Origin: an uncultured Rikenellaceae bacterium
Lineage (GTDB): Bacteria; Bacteroidota; Bacteroidia; Bacteroidales; Rikenellaceae
Direction: 5' to 3'
Length of the DNA: 64,000 nt
NCBI GenBank assembly: GCA_944321925.1
Contig: CALUND010000018.1
Location: 107,555 to 171,554, forward strand
The notes under the pieces are model-generated. The model was not told where the DNA came from. It saw only the letters and a list, made by a program, of their open reading frames with translations, and ran no database searches. Shown in pieces: positions 8,846 to 17,630 of the stretch; within the stretch, counting starts at the first letter, position 1; each line of letters starts with the position of its first letter. A program made the translations under genes and the position numbers.

Positions 8846-10969
8846 CTACAAATTCTTCAACGTGTAGTCGATCATCTTCTCCCGGATGTTATAGGTTCCG
8901 CTCGGAACCATCGAGTGGTCGCAGTCGGGATAGATCATCATATCGAACTGCTTGCCGGCAGCCACCAATGCCCGGGCCATCTCGTACGAATTCTGCACAT
9001 GCACGTTGTCGTCCGCCGAACCGTGAATAAGCAGCAGCTTACCTCGCAACAGATCGGCGAAATGGATCGGCGAGTTCTCATCGTACCCCCGCGGATTCTC
9101 CTGGGGCAGATCGTTGTAAACCTCCGTGTAGATCGTATCGTAATAGCGCCACGAGGTCACCGGAGCCACGGCAATGGCCATCTTGAAAACATCGTTCCCC
9201 TTCAAAACGGAGTTGAGCGCCATGAAGCCGCCGTAGCTCCAACCGTAAATGCCGATCCTGTCGGGATCGACCCAAGGCAACGATGCGAGATACCGCGCCC
9301 CGGAGATCTGATCTTCGGTCTCGAGACGACCCAGATCACCGTAGGTGCATTTTTTGAACTCTTCACCCCGGAATCCCGTACCGCGACCGTCGATACAAAC
9401 TACCGCATAACCGTGTGCAAGCAGCGCCTGCTCCCAACCGATGCTCCAACTGTCCGCGACGCTTTGCGAACCCGGGCCGCTGTATTGCGTCATAAGTACC
9501 GGATAGCGTTTCAAAGAGTCGAACCCGGCAGGCAGCATGACATAACCGTTGAGCTCCGTTCCCCGCTCCGTGGTAAAGGTAAAAAACTTTTTCTCGGGCA
9601 GACCGATCTTCTCGATGTACTCTTCCAACGGCTTATTCTCCTCCATGACGCGGATCAGCTCGCCTTTTCCCGAGTACAACGCAGTGACCGACGGAGTAGA
9701 CGCGTTGCTGAAATTGCTGACATAATAGTGCATCCCCTTCGACGGAACGATGCTGTAGGTGCCCTCTCCTTCGGTAAGCCGCCTCTTGTCCCGACCATTC
9801 AACTTCACGCTGTAGAGATTGCGACGCAAAGGCGAAGTCTCGGTAGAGAGATACCACACACGATCTCCCTCGACACCGACGAGCTCCGTCACCTCCCATT
9901 CGCCGGAGGTAATCGGATGCAGGAATCCCTTTTTCAGACTGTAGAGATAGAGGTGCATATACCCTGTATGAGTCTCGTTCTTAACGATGAACCGATCCCC
10001 GTCGGACAGGAATGTCACCGTCTGGTCATCCACCCGGTCGATGTAACGGGGCGACGTCTCCGAATAGACCACCCGACTCCGACCCTCCTCGTCGGCCAGA
10101 AGGACCTCAAAACAGTTCTGACGACGATTGCTGCGATAGAACCACAGCTCTCCGGACGGAGTCCAGCCGATGCGGGAGAGATACTGATCCGTCTCGGGCC
10201 CCACATCCACCTTGGTCGTCTGGCCGGTCGCAATATCGTACACATGCAGTTCCACGATGGAATTCACCTGTCCGGCCTTCGGATACTTGTAAGTATAGGG
10301 GCGAGGGTAGAGGTTTCCGTCGAAGCGTTGAATCGTGTACTCCGGAACCTGACTCTCATCGAAACGCAGATAGGCGATCTTACTGCCATCGGGAGAAAAC
10401 GCATACGCCTTCGTAAAGGCGAACTCCTCCTCATAAACCCAATCCGTGGCACCGTTGATAATCCGGTTCTTCACCCCGTCGGAGGTTACCTGCGTAACCC
10501 GTCCTTCGGGAAGGTCCATCAGGTAGAGGTTGTTTTCCCGGACGAAAGCCACCCGACGACTGTCGGGAGAGAACGTGGCCAACATCTTGTTCTCTTCCCG
10601 AGGTAACCACACCTCCTGGCCCGTCGTCAGATCGCGTACGACCCAATCGGCCGTATAGGAACGACGATAGATGTTCCGCCGACCGATCTCCACCAACATC
10701 ATCCGTTCATCGGGGCTGAGCTGATAGTTGGTCACGCCCTGTATGCCGAACGTGCAAAGCGTATCCTCCTCTCCCGTAAGATAGGCTCCACGCATCAGGC
10801 GGTCATCGATGCGATAGGTATAATGTTCTCCGTCGTTCATCGAACGAACGCTTCCGACTCCGCGACGTAGCCGGAGAATATCCACAATATCCCCATAAGA
10901 GGAGGGAAGCTGCTGCGCAGAAAGACTTCCCGACAGCAGCAAGGCAATTAAAACGAGGTATCTGCGCAT
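8846..10969 (-). CDS. Dipeptidyl-peptidase IV-type prolyl oligopeptidase, S9 family
   Basis: The 707-residue protein should be exported and remove Xaa-Pro dipeptides from peptides in the periplasm or outside. A signal peptide (MRRYLVLIALLLSGSLSAQQ) starts it. The first about 450 residues are the beta-propeller of the family (LSPDERMMLVEIGRRNIYR, ATFSPDSRRVAFVRENNLYL). The C-terminal alpha/beta-hydrolase domain has GWSYGGFM with the catalytic Ser near 578, the acid in HGSADDNVH near 654, and His in CDHSMVPSG near 685. Length and motifs match DPP-IV of Bacteroidota. Its start overlaps the end of nadC by 22 bases, so the two are probably translated from one message. Confidence 0.95.
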   Translation of the reverse strand: MRRYLVLIALLLSGSLSAQQLPSSYGDIVDILRLRRGVGSVRSMNDGEHYTYRIDDRLMRGAYLTGEEDTLCTFGIQGVTNYQLSPDERMMLVEIGRRNIYRRSYTADWVVRDLTTGQEVWLPREENKMLATFSPDSRRVAFVRENNLYLMDLPEGRVTQVTSDGVKNRIINGATDWVYEEEFAFTKAYAFSPDGSKIAYLRFDESQVPEYTIQRFDGNLYPRPYTYKYPKAGQVNSIVELHVYDIATGQTTKVDVGPETDQYLSRIGWTPSGELWFYRSNRRQNCFEVLLADEEGRSRVVYSETSPRYIDRVDDQTVTFLSDGDRFIVKNETHTGYMHLYLYSLKKGFLHPITSGEWEVTELVGVEGDRVWYLSTETSPLRRNLYSVKLNGRDKRRLTEGEGTYSIVPSKGMHYYVSNFSNASTPSVTALYSGKGELIRVMEENKPLEEYIEKIGLPEKKFFTFTTERGTELNGYVMLPAGFDSLKRYPVLMTQYSGPGSQSVADSWSIGWEQALLAHGYAVVCIDGRGTGFRGEEFKKCTYGDLGRLETEDQISGARYLASLPWVDPDRIGIYGWSYGGFMALNSVLKGNDVFKMAIAVAPVTSWRYYDTIYTEVYNDLPQENPRGYDENSPIHFADLLRGKLLLIHGSADDNVHVQNSYEMARALVAAGKQFDMMIYPDCDHSMVPSGTYNIREKMIDYTLKNL

Positions 10970-11823
10970 GGTTGATAAGCTTTTAAACTGAGATCTATAC
11001 TTTTAATTTGATGAGTCAACGCTCCCACGGAGATGAAATCGACGCCGCACTCCGCATAATCACGCAAGTTGTCGTAGGTGATGCCTCCCGACGATTCGAT
11101 CTCGCACCTTCCGGCGATCTTCTGCACCGCGAGGCGCGTGGTCGGCAGATCGAAATTGTCGAGCATGATCCGATCGACTCCCCCGACAGCCAGCACCTCG
11201 TCTATATCGGCCAGCGAACGCACCTCCACCTCGATGGGAAGCTCTTTCCCCTTTTCTGCCAGATAGCGACGAACCCCCTCGATCGCGGGACGGATCCCGC
11301 CTGCAAAATCGATGTGATTGTCCTTCAGCAGAATCATGTCGAACAGGCCCATGCGATGGTTCTCTCCGCCACCCAGTTTGACCGCCATTTTATCGAGGAC
11401 ACGCATCCCCGGAGTGGTTTTGCGCGTATCGAGCACCCTGGTCGGCAACCCTTCGAGCCGCTTCACGTAACGCGCCGTTTCGGTGGCCACACCCGTCATC
11501 CGCTGCATGACGTTGAGCAGAATCCGCTCGGCCTGCAGCAATGATTGCGTACGCCCCTGCACGGTGAATACGACATCACCGGGGACAACAGGCGTCCCGT
11601 CCGGAATCAGCGACCGGAACTCCACCTGCGGATCGAGACGACGGAGAATGCGTTCAGCGATCTCCCCGCCGGCGATAATGCCGGCCTGTTTGACAAGTAA
11701 CTTCATGGCCCCGTGCGCATCGACGGGTATGGAGGCGAGCGACGTATGGTCGCCGTCGCCGATATCTTCGCGGATACAGAGCTCGATGAGCGCATCCACG
11801 AACGGTTCGTATTCCGGTTTCAT
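10948..11823 (-). CDS. nadC: Nicotinate-nucleotide pyrophosphorylase (carboxylating), quinolinate phosphoribosyltransferase
   Basis: NadC joins quinolinate and PRPP to make nicotinate mononucleotide in de novo NAD synthesis. The 291-residue protein shows EDIGDGDHTS near the N-terminus, the catalytic/PRPP region VLDTRKTTPGMRVLDKMAVKLGGG and MGLFDMILLKDNHI, and ESSGGI plus ISVGALTHQIKSIDLSL at the end, all typical of the family. The start at 11823 is chosen over an upstream GTG/ATG extension because homologues start at about this point (MKPEYEPFVDALI). A promoter of the phylum type lies 39-69 bases upstream. The partner enzyme nadA is at about 51 kb, not adjacent. Confidence 0.96.
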   Translation of the reverse strand: MKPEYEPFVDALIELCIREDIGDGDHTSLASIPVDAHGAMKLLVKQAGIIAGGEIAERILRRLDPQVEFRSLIPDGTPVVPGDVVFTVQGRTQSLLQAERILLNVMQRMTGVATETARYVKRLEGLPTRVLDTRKTTPGMRVLDKMAVKLGGGENHRMGLFDMILLKDNHIDFAGGIRPAIEGVRRYLAEKGKELPIEVEVRSLADIDEVLAVGGVDRIMLDNFDLPTTRLAVQKIAGRCEIESSGGITYDNLRDYAECGVDFISVGALTHQIKSIDLSLKAYQPCADTSF

Positions 11824-11861
11824 CACTTTGCTATAAATTTCTCTATTGGGAGAGACCCCGA

Positions 11862-11892
11862 CAAAAGTAATAAAAGCCCTCGGGAGTTGCAA
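11862..11892 (-). promoter_or_regulatory. Predicted Bacteroidota-type promoter of nadC
   Basis: On the minus strand the -7 box is TACTTTTG (11862-11869) and a -33 TTG lies at 11890-11892, 20 bases away. This fits the phylum consensus TTG-N19-20-TAnnTTTG. Confidence 0.6.
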
Positions 11893-12141
11893 GAAAACGG
11901 ACAAGGCAAAAGCGTGATCGGAACAGGGCAACGACTTTTCTTCTGCCGAAAGCGGGCTGAAAAGTGCAGAAACGGGTCCTCAGGGCATCCGATCCGGACA
12001 TCCCTGCGCACAAAAGGCGAGTTCCGGTCAACCTCCGAAATCGCGACGGGAAAGGAGCAAAGGAAACGTGGCAAAACGATCGCGCGCAGACAAATTTGTT
12101 AAAAATTCGCACGAAGCGGAGACGTTTCCCGAATTTGTTTG
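11893..12141. other. Divergent intergenic region between nadC and the aromatic leader
   Basis: Upstream sequence of the two divergent units. Beyond the promoter elements listed separately, I see no gene or strong repeat here. Confidence 0.5.
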
Positions 12142-12149
12142 TATATTTG
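12142..12149 (+). promoter_or_regulatory. Predicted -7 element of the Phe/Tyr operon
   Basis: TATATTTG matches TAnnTTTG exactly. It would place the transcript start near 12156, just before the leader-peptide ATG at 12172. No clear -33 TTG is visible at the expected distance. Confidence 0.5.
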
Positions 12150-12171
12150 TGGCGATGAACTTTTCCGAACT

Positions 12172-12255
12172 ATGCAAGTAGAGATGTTGAGTCATTCGCC
12201 GTTTTATTACGCCTATTACTTTTACTGCGAGAGCGGTCGGGGTTCGGTTTGTTGA
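12172..12255 (+). CDS. Phe/Tyr-rich attenuator leader peptide
   Basis: A 27-codon frame runs from ATG 12172 to TGA 12253-12255. Codons 11-19 read FYYAYYFYC, so seven of eight codons from 12202 to 12225 specify Phe or Tyr. It lies between a promoter element and a terminator, 78 bases before the operon that makes Phe and Tyr. The role inferred is sensing: when charged tRNA-Phe or tRNA-Tyr is scarce, the ribosome stalls here and the downstream RNA folds into an antiterminator. The peptide itself probably has no other function. Confidence 0.82.
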   Translation: MQVEMLSHSPFYYAYYFYCESGRGSVC

Positions 12256-12324
12256 TAATGAGACAACATTAGAAAAAAGAACGATACGGGATCCCGACCT
12301 TGGAGAGAGGTTGGGATTTTTTTT
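12235..12324 (+). promoter_or_regulatory. Transcription attenuator: antiterminator and terminator alternatives
   Basis: The terminator is ATCCCGACCT (12291-12300) paired with AGGTTGGGAT (12308-12317), a 10-bp stem with one G-U pair, followed by eight T bases (12317-12324). The alternative pairing is GGTCGGGGTTC (12235-12245) with GGATCCCGACC (12289-12299), 11 bp with two G-U pairs. It uses the same terminator arm, so the two structures exclude each other. A ribosome stalled on the Phe/Tyr codons leaves 12235-12245 free; one that reaches the stop codon covers it. This geometry is what classical attenuation needs. Confidence 0.82.
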
Positions 12325-12332
12325 GAAAAAAC

Positions 12333-13163
12333 ATGAAAAGAGTCTCCATACAGGGATACGAAGGGTGTTTCCATCAGATCGTCGCCTACAACTATTTTGG
12401 CAACGACATCGAGACGCTTCCCTGCGCCACGTTCCGTGAAGTGGCTCAGCGAGTAAAGACCGGCGAAGCCGATTTCGGCGTGATGGCGATCGAAAACTCC
12501 ATCGCCGGATCGATCATCGCCAACTACAGCATCCTCCAAGATGCCAACCTGCAGGTAGCAGGGGATGTATACCTGCCGATCCAACAAAACCTCATGGTCC
12601 TCCCCGATACGGAGATGGAGGACATCATCGACGTACAATCCCATCCAATGGCCTTCCGCCAATGCGTCGACTTTCTCGACCAGCACCCTTCGTGGAAACT
12701 GATCGAATCGGAAGATACGGCCCTGAGCGCGCGAATCATCGCCGAACAAGGATTACGCCACTCCGCAGCCATTGCCAGCGAACTGGCCGCCAAACTGTTC
12801 GGGTTGAAGATCATCGCGCCGGAGATCAACACGATCAAATACAACTACACCCGCTTCATGATCCTCAAACGCCATGACCACCGTATCGATCCCCTGGCCA
12901 ACAAGGCGTCGCTCTATTTCAAAACGGATCACAAGCAGGGTTCGCTGCTCCGCGCTCTGAGTCAGCTGGAAGGGATCAACCTCTCGAAGCTCCAGTCCTA
13001 TCCGATCCCCAGCGAACCCTGGCACTACCTGTTCCATGTGGATCTGGAGTTCGACTGCCTCGACGACTATATCCGCAGCCTCGACCGGCTGCACCGCGAG
13101 GCCGAAGAGGTACACGTCTATGGCGTCTACCGAAGCGGACTGGATACGCAACACAACTGTTAA
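12333..13163 (+). CDS. pheA: Prephenate dehydratase with ACT domain
   Basis: The 276-residue enzyme converts prephenate to phenylpyruvate in phenylalanine synthesis. The catalytic domain covers about residues 1-180, with VMAIENSIAGSI and the signature NYTRFMIL near 170. The ACT regulatory domain follows (KQGSLLRALSQLEGINLSKLQSYPIP), the site where phenylalanine usually inhibits the enzyme. There is no chorismate mutase domain on this protein; that activity is fused to DAHP synthase three genes downstream. It is the first structural gene after the attenuator and is 37 bases ahead of the aminotransferase. Confidence 0.96.
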   Translation: MKRVSIQGYEGCFHQIVAYNYFGNDIETLPCATFREVAQRVKTGEADFGVMAIENSIAGSIIANYSILQDANLQVAGDVYLPIQQNLMVLPDTEMEDIIDVQSHPMAFRQCVDFLDQHPSWKLIESEDTALSARIIAEQGLRHSAAIASELAAKLFGLKIIAPEINTIKYNYTRFMILKRHDHRIDPLANKASLYFKTDHKQGSLLRALSQLEGINLSKLQSYPIPSEPWHYLFHVDLEFDCLDDYIRSLDRLHREAEEVHVYGVYRSGLDTQHNC

Positions 13164-13200
13164 CCGAGAATCAATGTCAAACCATAAAAATCGAATCGAA

Positions 13201-14379
13201 ATGAAAAAAGTGGAAATCGCACCGGCACAAAGACTGGATTGCATCAAGGAGTACTATTTCTCGAAGAAGAACCGGGAAATCGCCGAACTGCGTGAAGCAG
13301 GACGCGATATCGTGGCACTCGGAATCGGCTCGCCCGACCTCCCGCCCCACGAAAGCGTGATCGAACGACTCTGCAAAGAGGCCCATCGTCCCGATGTGCA
13401 CGTCTATCAGCCCTACAACGGTGCGGCCATTCTGCGTAAAGCCTTCTCGGAATGGTACAACAAATACTACAACGTTCAGCTCGATCCCGCCTCGGAGATC
13501 CTTCCGCTCATCGGATCGAAAGAGGGCATCATGCACATCTGCATGACCTACCTCAACGAAGGCGACCAGGCCCTGATCCCCAACCCGGGCTATCCCACCT
13601 ATCGGGCTGCCGTAACCCTTTCCGGCGGTGAATGCGTGGAGTATAAACTGAAAGCCTCCAACGACTACCTGCCCGACTTCGAAGAGATGGAAAAACAGGA
13701 CCTCAGCCGCGTGAAGCTGATGTTGGTCAACTATCCCAACATGCCGACAGGAACCCGTTCGTCGGTGGAACTGTTCGAAAAACTGGTGGCCTTCGCCTCC
13801 AAACACAACATCCTGCTCGTGCACGACAACCCCTACAGCTTCGTGCGTAACGACATCCGCCTGAGCATCCTCTCCATCGCCGGAGCCAAAGACGTAGCTC
13901 TCGAAATGAACTCCCTGAGCAAAGGTCACAGCATGGCCGGCTGGCGTGTCGGCGCAGTTTGCGGAAAGAAAGAGTGGCTGCAGGATATCCTCCGCTTCAA
14001 GAGCAACATGGACTCCGGAGAGTTCTATCCCATTCAGGCAGCTGCCGCAGAGGCGCTCTCGCTCGGGGAAGATTGGTTCACCCAACTCAACGATGTCTAC
14101 TATTCGCGCGAAGAGAAGGGTTACGAACTGCTCGACGCACTCGGATGCACCTACCGTAAAAACCAGGCGGGCCTCTTCATCTGGGCAGAAATCCCGGCCG
14201 ATTTCGAAGGCGATTGCTTCGCATTCTCCGACAAAGTGCTCAAGGAGTGCGACGTATTCGTGACTCCGGGCGGTATCTTCGGCAGCGAAGGTACCCGTTG
14301 CATCCGCATCTCGCTCTGCGTGACGAAAGAGCAGTTGCAGAAGGCGATCGACAAAGTAAAAGCCAACCTGAAAAAATAG
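13201..14379 (+). CDS. PLP-dependent aminotransferase, class I/II, of the Phe/Tyr operon
   Basis: The 392-residue enzyme probably transaminates phenylpyruvate and 4-hydroxyphenylpyruvate to Phe and Tyr; this is inferred from its place between pheA and tyrA. Fold-type I features are ALGIGSPDLPPHES at the start, NYPNMPTGTRSS (substrate and PLP contacts), HDNPYSFVRND, and the PLP lysine in SLSKGHSMAGWRVG near residue 240. The ATG at 13201 is preferred over ATG 13174 because related Bacteroidota proteins begin near MKKVEIAPAQRL. The stop codon is followed after 3 bases by the tyrA start. Confidence 0.92.
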   Translation: MKKVEIAPAQRLDCIKEYYFSKKNREIAELREAGRDIVALGIGSPDLPPHESVIERLCKEAHRPDVHVYQPYNGAAILRKAFSEWYNKYYNVQLDPASEILPLIGSKEGIMHICMTYLNEGDQALIPNPGYPTYRAAVTLSGGECVEYKLKASNDYLPDFEEMEKQDLSRVKLMLVNYPNMPTGTRSSVELFEKLVAFASKHNILLVHDNPYSFVRNDIRLSILSIAGAKDVALEMNSLSKGHSMAGWRVGAVCGKKEWLQDILRFKSNMDSGEFYPIQAAAAEALSLGEDWFTQLNDVYYSREEKGYELLDALGCTYRKNQAGLFIWAEIPADFEGDCFAFSDKVLKECDVFVTPGGIFGSEGTRCIRISLCVTKEQLQKAIDKVKANLKK

Positions 14380-14382
14380 GCG

Positions 14383-15225
14383 ATGAAGGCAGCGGTAATC
14401 GGACTCGGATTGATCGGTGGCTCTTTCGCTCTGAGTCTGAAGGAACACGGTCTCGCATCGGAGGTGTGGGGCGTGGAGCGTTCGGAACGCAACGCTGCCA
14501 AAGCCCTCGAATTGAGATTGGTGGATCGGGTAATCGAGCTCGATGAGGCCGTTCGTGATGCGGACCTCATCGCGCTCGCCACACCGGTCGACACGATTCC
14601 CCTTCTGGTGGCCAAAATCCTCAACAAGGTAACCCCCAATCAGGTAGTCATGGATATGGGTTCGCTCAAAGGGGAATTGTGCGAAACGATCCAGATGCAC
14701 CCCAACCGGGGCCGTTTCGTGGCGACCCACCCCATGTGGGGTACGGAATACAGCGGCCCCGAAGCGGCTCAGCACAACGCATTTACGGGCCGTACGGTGG
14801 TCATCTGCGAACGTGAAAAAAGCGATCCCGATGCATTGATCCAGGTGGAGACAATCTACAAAACCCTCGGCATGCCCATCGTCTACATGAGCGCCGAGGA
14901 GCAGGACCTCCACTCGGCCTATGTCTCCCACATTTCGCACATCACCTCTTTCGCCCTGGCTCTGACTGTCCTGGAAAAAGAGCGTGAGGAGGAGCACATC
15001 TTCGATCTGGCGGGCGGTGGTTTCGAAAGTACGGTCCGACTCGCCAAAAGTCTTCCGGAGACATGGGCCCCGATCTTCATGGGCAACAAATACAATGTGC
15101 TCGACGTGCTTCGCGAACACATCCATCAGCTGCAGATTCTGCGGCGCATGCTCGAAAAAGACGATCGGGAGGGGCTCCTGGCCGCCATGAAAAAGGCAAA
15201 CACCATCAAACGAATCTTGAAATAA
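14383..15225 (+). CDS. tyrA: Prephenate dehydrogenase
   Basis: The 280-residue enzyme oxidises prephenate to 4-hydroxyphenylpyruvate with NAD(P), the tyrosine branch. The N-terminal Rossmann motif is VIGLGLIGGSFALSLKEHG (residues about 4-22). ATHPMWGTEYSGPEAA near 115 and HISHITSFALALT near 185 are family signatures. It lacks an extra chorismate mutase or ACT domain. It sits 3 bases after the aminotransferase and 19 bases before the DAHP synthase, clearly within one operon. Confidence 0.95.
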   Translation: MKAAVIGLGLIGGSFALSLKEHGLASEVWGVERSERNAAKALELRLVDRVIELDEAVRDADLIALATPVDTIPLLVAKILNKVTPNQVVMDMGSLKGELCETIQMHPNRGRFVATHPMWGTEYSGPEAAQHNAFTGRTVVICEREKSDPDALIQVETIYKTLGMPIVYMSAEEQDLHSAYVSHISHITSFALALTVLEKEREEEHIFDLAGGGFESTVRLAKSLPETWAPIFMGNKYNVLDVLREHIHQLQILRRMLEKDDREGLLAAMKKANTIKRILK

Positions 15226-15244
15226 GAGAGAGAAGAAAAACCAT

Positions 15245-16318
15245 ATGGAAAAATTCGTACTGGGGGCCAAACGGCCGCTCATCATATCGGGACCATGCAG
15301 CGCGGAGACGCGCGAACAGACGCTCGACACCTGTGTCAGGCTGGCCGCTACCGGAGTGGTCGATGTGCTGCGAGCAGGCATCTGGAAACCCCGCACACAG
15401 CCCGGTTCGTTCGAAGGAGTAGGGCTGAAGGGCCTGGCCTGGATGGCCGAGGCCAAACGACTGACGGGTCTTCCGTTCGGCGTAGAGGTGGCCACCCGCA
15501 AACACGTCGAAAGCGCGCTGGAATTCGGAGCCGACGTACTCTGGATCGGTGCCCGCACCACGGTCAGTCCCTTCGCCGTGCAGGAGGTGGCCGATGCCGT
15601 ACGCGGTGTCGACACGACGATCCTCATCAAAAACCCGATGAATCCCGACATCAACCTTTGGGCCGGTGCCGTCACCCGATTCCTCAATGCAGGCATTCCC
15701 GCCGAACGGATCGGATTGATCCACCGCGGATTCTCCTACTTCGGACACTCCAAATACCGCAATCCGCCGATGTGGCACATGATCCTCGAGATGCGCAGCC
15801 GCTTCCCGGAGATGATGATGATCTGCGACCCTTCGCACATCTGCGGCTGTCGCGACTACCTGCTCGAAATCTCCCAAACTGCGGCAGACCTGCGTTACGA
15901 CGGACTTATCATCGAAAGCCACATCTGTCCCGACAAGGCATGGAGCGATGCCGCCCAGCAACTCGTCCCCGACGACCTGGAGGCACTCGTACGCAGAATC
16001 AACTGGCGTAAAGATGCCACCGACGACCCCGCATTCAAACAGTCGCTCGAACTCTACCGCAGGGAGATCGACCAGATCGATGCCGAACTGTTCGAACTCC
16101 TGAGCCGACGCATGAAGATCAGCGAAAAGATCGGACGCGTGAAAAAAGAGAACAACGTGGCGATTCTGCAGAGCAGCCGCTGGGGATCGATTCGCGACAG
16201 AGTCCTTTCGCAATCGGAGCAACTCGACCTGAGCAAAGATTTCCTGAAAGTGGTGCTGGAGGCCATTCACCTCGAAAGTATCAACCGGCAGAATCAGGTG
16301 ATGAACAGCGAACAGTAG
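15245..16318 (+). CDS. aroF: Bifunctional DAHP synthase / chorismate mutase
   Basis: This fusion catalyses the first step of the shikimate pathway (PEP plus erythrose 4-phosphate to DAHP) and the chorismate-to-prephenate step. The DAHP synthase domain covers residues about 1-260, with ISGPCSAET, LRAGIWKPRTQPGSFEG, VLWIGARTT, LIKNPMNPD, HRGFSYFG and CDPSHICG. This is the KDO8P-synthase-like (AroA-beta) type. The AroQ-type chorismate mutase domain follows at about 270-345: LYRREIDQIDAELFELLSRR and KISEKIGRVKKENN. Fusion in this order is common in Bacteroidota. It completes the operon: DAHP formation, prephenate formation, both prephenate branches and a transaminase. Confidence 0.95.
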   Translation: MEKFVLGAKRPLIISGPCSAETREQTLDTCVRLAATGVVDVLRAGIWKPRTQPGSFEGVGLKGLAWMAEAKRLTGLPFGVEVATRKHVESALEFGADVLWIGARTTVSPFAVQEVADAVRGVDTTILIKNPMNPDINLWAGAVTRFLNAGIPAERIGLIHRGFSYFGHSKYRNPPMWHMILEMRSRFPEMMMICDPSHICGCRDYLLEISQTAADLRYDGLIIESHICPDKAWSDAAQQLVPDDLEALVRRINWRKDATDDPAFKQSLELYRREIDQIDAELFELLSRRMKISEKIGRVKKENNVAILQSSRWGSIRDRVLSQSEQLDLSKDFLKVVLEAIHLESINRQNQVMNSEQ

Positions 16319-16324
16319 CGATCC

Positions 16325-17524
16325 ATGCGCATGCCCTCCATCTCGGAGTATCTCCACACTTTGGAACACCCCTTCGGGATGTTCCGAACACTCGGAGAAC
16401 CCGTAGCCGAGAGGGACGTATACGGAAAGATCAAATTCCGCGCAGGCAACAGTTCCGCCGTGTTCCGTCTTTCGGACGGCCGGCGGAACTTTATGCTTAA
16501 ATGCTACATACGACCCAAACCACGACTCCGAACCATCTACGACTACGTCGAACGGAACGGTTCCCCGTTGCTGCCCCGTCAAAAAATACGCCCTGACGAA
16601 ATCTACGTCTACTCCGACAGCGGAGAGGCTGGGTGGTACGATGTCGTAATCGGAGATTGGGTCGAAGGGAATACCCTCGATCGGGAACTGCTTCGGGCGC
16701 TTACTGAAGGGAACCGGGAGCGACTATCGGAACTCTCCGAAAAATTCGACCGACTCTGCTCTGCACTGTTGCGGGAGGAGTGGGCGCATGGAGACCTGAA
16801 ACCGGAAAACATCGTCGTGACTCCCGACGGAAACATGACCCTCATCGATTGCGACGCACTTTTCATCCCGGCCTTGGCCGGAGAAAACGCCGAGGAGATC
16901 GGCACGCCGGGCTACCAACATCCGGCCCGTGGCATCCATCACTACGACAAACACATCGACGACTACCCCATGGCACTGCTGTCGGTCGGACTGAAACTCC
17001 TTTCACTCGACCCGTCGTTCTTCGACCCGCAACGCGATCCGGGATCTCTTCCCTTCGCACCGGAAGAGTTGCTCACCGACAAACCACCCGCCTGGGATGC
17101 CGCTTGCCGGACATTTGCCGAAGCGGGCGCCATCACCCACCGCCGATTGCTGGAATTGTTGCGTTCGCCGGATCCATCCCTTGAGAATCTGGAACGCTTT
17201 TTCGCTCCGGGGAAAGAGTCCGCAGAAGCACCTCTTCACGCTTTCGAACGCAACGGACGGTGGGGCTTCGCCGATCCGACAGGAAAAACGATCGTGGAAC
17301 CGCTTTGGGACGACGTGTTGGACTTCCACGAAGAGATCGCAGCCGTCCGGATCGACCACTGCTGGCACTACATCGACCGCCGTGGAGAGTTGCTCTTCGA
17401 ATCATCCGGTTACGAAGCCGCAGGCTCTTTCCGCAACGGCACGGCCAAAGTCCGCAAAAACGGAGAAACACGCTGGATCGACCGACAAGGCAACGAACAA
17501 CCGGCTCCCGAACCGAACAAATAA
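16325..17524 (+). CDS. Protein kinase-like protein with C-terminal WG repeats
   Basis: The 399-residue protein looks like an active Hanks-type-related kinase. It has a likely beta3 lysine in FMLKCY (Lys59), a catalytic loop HGDLKPENIVV (His155, Asp157, Lys159, Asn162), and LIDCD in place of DFG (Asp175). The C-terminal 100 residues contain WG repeats (GRWGFADPTGKTIVEPLWDDV, HYIDRRGELLFE, TRWIDRQG), a beta-propeller-like or binding module. The N-terminus (SISEYLHTLEHPFGMFRTL) is clearly paralogous to the protein at 18520-19905. It starts 6 bases after aroF, so it may be co-transcribed with the aromatic operon. ATG 16331 is an equally good start. Target unknown. Confidence 0.82.
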   Translation: MRMPSISEYLHTLEHPFGMFRTLGEPVAERDVYGKIKFRAGNSSAVFRLSDGRRNFMLKCYIRPKPRLRTIYDYVERNGSPLLPRQKIRPDEIYVYSDSGEAGWYDVVIGDWVEGNTLDRELLRALTEGNRERLSELSEKFDRLCSALLREEWAHGDLKPENIVVTPDGNMTLIDCDALFIPALAGENAEEIGTPGYQHPARGIHHYDKHIDDYPMALLSVGLKLLSLDPSFFDPQRDPGSLPFAPEELLTDKPPAWDAACRTFAEAGAITHRRLLELLRSPDPSLENLERFFAPGKESAEAPLHAFERNGRWGFADPTGKTIVEPLWDDVLDFHEEIAAVRIDHCWHYIDRRGELLFESSGYEAAGSFRNGTAKVRKNGETRWIDRQGNEQPAPEPNK

Positions 17525-17630
17525 TCTTCCGGCGACAATCCTCCGGGAACTCTCGGGCTCCTCTTTTCCGCCAAATCGTTCCGAATGTCGCCGAAAAAAC
17601 ATATCTTTCGGACAATTAACCCAAATACGT

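Noticed and set aside
13177..15696. 839-codon minus-strand open frame across the aminotransferase and tyrA
   Set aside because: It spans several confidently identified + strand genes and has no family resemblance.
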